From Rhodospirillaceae bacterium UBA4468 (lineage in GTDB: Bacteria; Pseudomonadota; Alphaproteobacteria; Rhodospirillales; Casp-alpha2), in the NCBI GenBank assembly GCA_002389385.1, contig DGOK01000001.1:1-27766 (forward strand): a stretch of 27,766 bases of DNA. The letters are read 5' to 3'. Of this stretch, positions 24,317 through 27,766 are shown in pieces; within the stretch, counting starts at the first letter, position 1; the number at the start of each line of letters is the position of its first letter. Made by a program: the position numbers and the translations under genes. The notes beneath the pieces were generated by a model. That model saw only the letters and a list, made by a program, of their open reading frames with translations. It was not told the DNA's origin and did no database searches.

Positions 24317-24999
24317 AATACATATCCTTTGCCACGTACTGTTTTGAGATAGCGAGGTTCACGTGGGTCTTTCTCTATTTTGCGCCTCAAACGCGTCACT
24401 TGTACGTCAATGGCACGTCCTTCGCCGCCGGCATTTGTTGCTTCAATAAGTGTCTCGCGAGTCATAGGCTTGCCAGGCGCCGCACCAAGAGCGCGAAGCA
24501 GCGACGCTTCTACTTCTGTTAGATGAATGCGGCGGCCACGGCGACGCATTTCGCCGCGCTCCATTGAAAACACAGCATCGCCAAATATTAATTCATGATT
24601 TGGTACGGGCCCCGGTCGCGCGCGTTTAAGAATGTTGTGGAGGCGCAATAGTAATTCACGGGGCTCGAAAGGTTTGGTCAAATAGTCGTCACCACCTTTC
24701 TCGAGCCCGCGGATGCGATCTTCAGCTTCGCCCATAGCCGTTAACATCAAGATTGGAACATTGTTCTTTGGGCGCAGTTTTTCGGCAAACTCTAGTCCGG
24801 TCTCGCCTGGCATCATGAGATCGAGAACAATAATGTCGAAGGTCAGACTTTGCATACGCCGCCGAGCTTCTTCAGCGCCATCAGCGGGCGTCACAATGAA
24901 TCCATTGTCGCCTAGATACTTTGCCAGCAATGTCCGTAGCCGATCATCATCATCGACGACAAGGACATGAGGCATATCTTCGATAGAATTATTTTTCAT
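24298..24999 (-). CDS. OmpR-family response regulator (PetR-like)
   Basis: This 233-residue regulator has a receiver domain with the acidic pocket DDDD near residues 16-19, the phosphorylation site D60 in IIVLDLMMPGETG, T87 and K109. An OmpR-type winged helix follows from about residue 135, with the conserved RAIDVQVTRLRRKIEKDPREPRYL. A GTG at 25005 also opens the frame; the ATG at 24999 is preferred. It overlaps its kinase gene and follows a marR gene. In Rhodobacter capsulatus, PetP (MarR-type) and PetR (OmpR-type) form a similar pair needed for cytochrome bc1 expression. Whether this pair has that role is inference. Confidence 0.93.
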   Translation of the reverse strand: MKNNSIEDMPHVLVVDDDDRLRTLLAKYLGDNGFIVTPADGAEEARRRMQSLTFDIIVLDLMMPGETGLEFAEKLRPKNNVPILMLTAMGEAEDRIRGLEKGGDDYLTKPFEPRELLLRLHNILKRARPGPVPNHELIFGDAVFSMERGEMRRRGRRIHLTEVEASLLRALGAAPGKPMTRETLIEATNAGGEGRAIDVQVTRLRRKIEKDPREPRYLKTVRGKGYVLWPDNH

Positions 25000-25028
25000 G
25001 CGCACATTCTAAAGGCATTTGTGTCGCG

Positions 25029-25538
25029 TTATAAAGCGTCAGTATCTCGGCGCAAAACGCGCCCGCGATCTTCTTTGTTTATCAGGCCACGTAAAACGGT
25101 ACGAAAACCAGCCACGGCCTCGGCTCCAGACTCTCTATATGCGTCTGCGATCAAGCGACTTTGGCGCTGTGTTAGCTCGGTCTCAAGCGCGCGTCCCTTA
25201 TCAGTTAAATAAAGCCGCCGCCGACGTCGATCACCTTTATCCGTTGTCTGTTCGATGAACGCTTCTTCGACAAGCTGGCTTAAGACACGCGATAAGCTTT
25301 GTTTTGTGATTTTCAAAATAGACAAAAGTTCGCCGACTGAAATACCTTCATTTGCGCCGACAAAATAGATAATTCGATGATGCGCCCGACCAAAGCCATA
25401 CGTATCAAGAACTGCATCGGCTTCGCCTGTGAAGTCACGATAGGAAAAGAACAAGAGCTCCAGCGCTTCACGCAAATCTTCATCCCGAAGGAACAACGGA
25501 TTGGCGCGCGGGCGGCCACGTGATTGTGGGTCAGACAT
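25029..25538 (-). CDS. MarR family transcriptional regulator (PetP-like)
   Basis: This 169-residue winged-helix regulator has the recognition segment VGELLSILKITKQSLSRVLSQLVE, with the DNA-binding wing DKGDRRRRRLYLTDKGRAL downstream. A dimerisation helix lies on each side. The frame also opens at TTG 25544; the ATG at 25538 (MSDPQSRGRP) is preferred. It heads the marR-response regulator-kinase unit and is divergent from the aminotransferase gene, so it may control both. It resembles PetP of Rhodobacter in domain type and in its response-regulator neighbour. Confidence 0.9.
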   Translation of the reverse strand: MSDPQSRGRPRANPLFLRDEDLREALELLFFSYRDFTGEADAVLDTYGFGRAHHRIIYFVGANEGISVGELLSILKITKQSLSRVLSQLVEEAFIEQTTDKGDRRRRRLYLTDKGRALETELTQRQSRLIADAYRESGAEAVAGFRTVLRGLINKEDRGRVLRRDTDAL

Positions 25539-25566
25539 ACGCAAGAGTCGCTAAGCTGTAGCTGCC

Positions 25567-25618
25567 TGTCAACAATATTGGTCAGTGATATTGACATACT
25601 ATTGGCATTGCTGATAAT
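25567..25618 (+). promoter_or_regulatory. Sigma70-type promoter of the aminotransferase gene with inverted repeat
   Basis: A perfect -35 TTGACA (25591-25596) and a GATAAT -10 (25613-25618) are 16 bases apart, about 50 bases upstream of the ATG. The -35 is the right arm of an inverted repeat whose left arm TGTCAA is at 25567-25572. CAATATTG lies between the arms. A divergently encoded MarR regulator bound at this dyad would cover the -35. The left arm, read on the minus strand, is itself TTGACA and might serve the marR unit, although no good -10 was found. Confidence 0.6.
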
Positions 25619-25667
25619 TCACGCAATTTATACGATACCAACAATCAAGACACGAAAGAATATTACA

Positions 25668-26552
25668 ATGGCTGGTCCCAATTTCGCAGATCGTGACGGT
25701 AAGATTTGGTACAACGGCGAGTTTATGGAATGGCGTGATGCGCAGGTCCATGTCCTCACGCACGGCTTACACTATGCGTCTTCAGTGTTTGAAGGTGAGC
25801 GTATGTATAGCGGCTCTATTTTCAAGCTGCGTGAACATACCGAGCGATTGTTTTATTCAGCGGGCGAGCTGGGGTTCAAAATACCATACAGCATCGAAGA
25901 GATTGATGCTGCCAGCAATGCCGTCTGTGAAGCCAATGGCATCACGAATGGATATATTCGCCCCATCGCGTGGCGTGGTTCTGAAATGATGGGTGTATCT
26001 GCCCAAGACAACCGTATTAACGTGGCGATCGCTGCCTGGGAATGGCCTTCGTACTTCTCGCCTGAATTACGGATGCAAGGCATCAAGTTGCAGATTTCAA
26101 AGTGGAAGCGACCAAGCCCTGAGACGGAACCTGTCCATGCGAAAGCCGCGGGTCTTTATATGATCTGTACGCTCTCCAAGCATACCGCTGAGGCAGAGGG
26201 TTTTCAGGACGCGTTGATGTTAGATTGGCGCGGTCAGATTGCTGAAGCGACGGGTGCGAATATCTTCTTTCTGATGTCAGACGGTAAAATACATACGCCA
26301 ACGCCAGACTGTTTCCTGGATGGCATCACGCGTAGTACGGTTATTGATCTTGCGCGGGCGCGCGGTATCGAAGTTGTTGAGCGTGCGATTATGCCAGAAG
26401 AAATGGCCGATGCGTCTGAGTGCTTCCTAACGGGGACAGCGGCAGAAGTGACGCCTGTTGGCTCAATCGCAGAGTATTCATTCACGCCGGGCGATATTTC
26501 ACGTCAGCTAATGGAAGATTACGACAGGAAAGTTGGCAAAGCGCCTGCTTAG
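25668..26552 (+). CDS. ilvE: Branched-chain amino acid aminotransferase
   Basis: This is a class IV PLP-dependent transaminase that makes or breaks down Leu, Ile and Val with 2-oxoglutarate/glutamate. From the ATG at 25668 it is 294 residues, the usual size. The N-terminus DGKIWYNGEFMEWRDAQVHVLTHGLHYASSVFEG is typical. The PLP lysine is K159 in VHAKAAGLYM, and E193 in IAEATGANIFF contacts the pyridine nitrogen. FLTGTAAEVTPV near residue 250 binds phosphate and substrate. The open frame extends upstream to 25524, but the extension has no homology and runs over the promoter. No strong Shine-Dalgarno was seen. Confidence 0.92.
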   Translation: MAGPNFADRDGKIWYNGEFMEWRDAQVHVLTHGLHYASSVFEGERMYSGSIFKLREHTERLFYSAGELGFKIPYSIEEIDAASNAVCEANGITNGYIRPIAWRGSEMMGVSAQDNRINVAIAAWEWPSYFSPELRMQGIKLQISKWKRPSPETEPVHAKAAGLYMICTLSKHTAEAEGFQDALMLDWRGQIAEATGANIFFLMSDGKIHTPTPDCFLDGITRSTVIDLARARGIEVVERAIMPEEMADASECFLTGTAAEVTPVGSIAEYSFTPGDISRQLMEDYDRKVGKAPA

Positions 26553-26584
26553 GCTGCTGCATAACAGTTTAGCTTAAATAGTGT

Positions 26585-26956
26585 TCAATCGGTATCGTGG
26601 TTTTTATTAACGGACATGTTCGCACCATCCGTTTTGATCACGGGTATGCTTGAGATATCAATACCGTCTAAATAATTTACGTTGATGCCGAAATAGTCTG
26701 GCGTTACCCGTTTGCGATGGAACGTATAAATGCCACATATATTGCAAAAATGATGTTTGGCAATATGCGCATTCCACTCGTAAAGTCCGAGTACATTTTT
26801 ACCTTTTAAAAGTCTGAATGCACTCTCATGAACTTTGGTCATGACGGCATTTTTCTCTCGACATAGCGAGCAGTTGCATGTCGTGAATTCAGTCAAAACG
26901 GTATCTATTTCAAACACCACTGCGCCGCAATGGTATGAGCCTTGATATGTTTGCAT
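26585..26956 (-). CDS. GFA/CENP-V fold protein
   Basis: This 123-residue protein has the zinc fold of glutathione-dependent formaldehyde-activating enzyme (GFA) and CENP-V domains. Putative zinc ligands are C10 in YHCGAV, C27, C29 and C32 in CNCSLCREK, and C71 and C74 in HFCNICGIYTFHRK. The usual first Cys of the CxCG motif is Tyr here (SYHCG), so the structural zinc site may be altered. The frame opens earlier, at 27043, but AGGAGG four bases before the ATG at 26956 and the family N-terminus fix this start. It is likely monocistronic. The substrate is unknown; GFA family proteins often act on glutathione adducts. Confidence 0.85.
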   Translation of the reverse strand: MQTYQGSYHCGAVVFEIDTVLTEFTTCNCSLCREKNAVMTKVHESAFRLLKGKNVLGLYEWNAHIAKHHFCNICGIYTFHRKRVTPDYFGINVNYLDGIDISSIPVIKTDGANMSVNKNHDTD

Positions 26957-27018
26957 CTTTCCTCCTAATGAACATGCTTCAAATGATGATGACTTATCAT
27001 TGGAGTCTAAAATCTCTG

Positions 27019-27068
27019 AGAACCATAGCACGCACTTAAACAACGGATTAAGTGCATGCTATGGTTTT
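27019..27068. repeat. Long inverted repeat (hairpin) between divergent genes
   Basis: Arms 27022-27039 and 27048-27065 pair over 18 bases, with a single G-U (C/T) difference and an eight-base loop. The outer bases (27019-27021 with 27066-27068) extend the stem. A TTTT run adjoins it on the plus strand and AAAA lies nearby. The location, upstream of both the GFA-like gene (minus) and the racemase-family gene (plus), is odd for a simple terminator. It could be an operator, a terminator of an unseen transcript, or a small mobile-element remnant. Confidence 0.7.
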
Positions 27069-27145
27069 ATCTAAAACCTTGCAGCACAGTATAAAAATCT
27101 GATCTGGATATTCGAAGCGAGTATGTTGATCAGTTCCGTTATGAG

Positions 27146-27173
27146 CCCTCTTAGCTCTTTGAGTTAAGGAGGG
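27146..27173 (+). promoter_or_regulatory. Leader hairpin before racemase-family gene
   Basis: CCCTCTTAGCT (27146-27156) pairs with 27162-27173 with one bulge and one G-U pair, and is followed by TTT. The right arm contains AAGGAGGG, a strong ribosome-binding-like sequence that is buried in the stem and has no in-frame start after it. It may be an attenuator-type terminator in the untranslated leader, about 50 bases before the GTG. Confidence 0.4.
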
Positions 27174-27224
27174 TTTGATATCATACTTGATGATGTCGTT
27201 AAGGTTAGTAAAGGGGGCTTGCCG

Positions 27225-27766
27225 GTGCGCACGAGCAAAACCATTCATGTGATTTCTTGCCATGCCGAAGGCGAGATTGGTGATGTTATTGTTGGAGGTG
27301 TTGCACCTCCGCCAGGTGATACGCTTTGGGCGCAACGCAATTGGATTGCTGAAGATCAATCCTTACAGAACTTTCTTTTGAACGAACCTCGAGGCGGTGT
27401 TTTCAGACATATCAATTTGTTGGTGCCAGCACGACATCCCGACGCGCAAATGGGTTTCATTATTATGGAGCCTGAAGATACACCCCCAATGTCAGGGTCC
27501 AATTCCATATGTGTTGCCACCGTGTTGTTAGACAGCGGCATCATTCCTATGAGCGAACCCGTGACTGAAATGGTTCTCGAAGCACCAGGCGGTTTAGTTC
27601 GGGTGCGGGCACAATGTAAAAATGGGAAGGCAGAAAGCATCACCGTGCAAAATTTGCCCTCCTTTGTTGGTCAAACGGGTGTGCTTTTGTCGGTGCCGGG
27701 TTTGGGTGAAATTCGTGTCGACACGGCCTATGGTGGAGATACGTTTGTCATCGTAGATGCTGAAGC
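27225..27766 (+). CDS. Proline racemase superfamily protein, N-terminal part
   Basis: The first 180 codons are present; the gene runs past the window end. It begins MRTSKTIHVISCHAEGEIGD, a characteristic superfamily start. EPRGGVFRHINLLVP (residues 54-68) and MSGSNSICVAT (89-99) follow. The residue that is the first catalytic Cys in proline racemase (MCG) is Ser90 here. Superfamily members include proline racemase, 4-hydroxyproline 2-epimerase and trans-3-hydroxy-L-proline dehydratase, which differ in this residue pair. The second catalytic residue is outside the window, so the reaction cannot be fixed. The GTG start is preceded by AAGGGGG with seven-base spacing. It is probably a hydroxyproline catabolic enzyme. 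Confidence 0.88.
   Translation, partial: MRTSKTIHVISCHAEGEIGDVIVGGVAPPPGDTLWAQRNWIAEDQSLQNFLLNEPRGGVFRHINLLVPARHPDAQMGFIIMEPEDTPPMSGSNSICVATVLLDSGIIPMSEPVTEMVLEAPGGLVRVRAQCKNGKAESITVQNLPSFVGQTGVLLSVPGLGEIRVDTAYGGDTFVIVDAE

Noticed and set aside
25524..25667. 48-residue N-terminal extension of the branched-chain aminotransferase
   Set aside because: It would include the -35/-10 elements and the start region of the divergent marR gene; the ATG at 25668 gives the standard N-terminus.
26957..27043. 29-residue N-terminal extension of the GFA-like protein
   Set aside because: AGGAGG directly before the ATG at 26956 marks the start, and the extension runs into the long hairpin.

Overview
The gene content and protein sequences point to a free-living alphaproteobacterium, probably related to the Rhodospirillales. 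Clues are a MarR + OmpR-type pair resembling PetP/PetR beside a branched-chain aminotransferase, a queuosine locus with a long-loop QueE, EamA permeases, and an intergenic palindromic repeat of a type common in this class. I saw no rRNA, tRNA, CRISPR array, transposase or phage gene. The window is dense chromosome with short gaps.

Layout. (1) 1-1755: the N-terminus of a glutathione S-transferase on the minus strand, divergent from a SAM methyltransferase and an overlapping flavin oxidoreductase. (2) 1804-5813: a queuosine (Q) tRNA-modification locus. queE-queD read rightward and meet queA-tgt-queF reading leftward. Five Q enzymes lie together, but queC is not here. A 75-bp palindromic repeat sits between tgt and queF. 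(3) 5915-6119: a small YqaE/Pmp3-like membrane protein gene whose start codon is out of frame by one base. (4) 6131-9078: a Gfo/Idh/MocA oxidoreductase and two convergent, paralogous EamA permeases that overlap at their 3' ends. (5) 9082-22908: a peptide or amide uptake and hydrolysis island. On the left is an iclR-M81-EamA unit (minus). On the right is a unit with a family-5 binding protein, two permeases, two ATPases, two tandem M20 peptidases, an amidase and a second M81 enzyme (plus). A perfect inverted repeat in the divergent gap is the likely IclR operator. (6) 22988-26552: marR, an OmpR-family response regulator and an EnvZ-like kinase (minus), divergent from a branched-chain aminotransferase gene with a recognisable sigma70-type promoter. 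(7) 26585-27766: a GFA/CENP-V fold protein, a long hairpin, and the 5' part of a proline racemase superfamily gene.

How the genes work together. The island in part 5 is the best candidate for an undescribed system. An unusual peptide-like or N-acyl compound would be imported by the Dpp/Opp-type transporter. It would then be cut by five hydrolases of three families (M81 x2, M20 x2, amidase signature), under IclR control. The transporter and hydrolase family assignments are firm, but the substrate cannot be read from the sequence.
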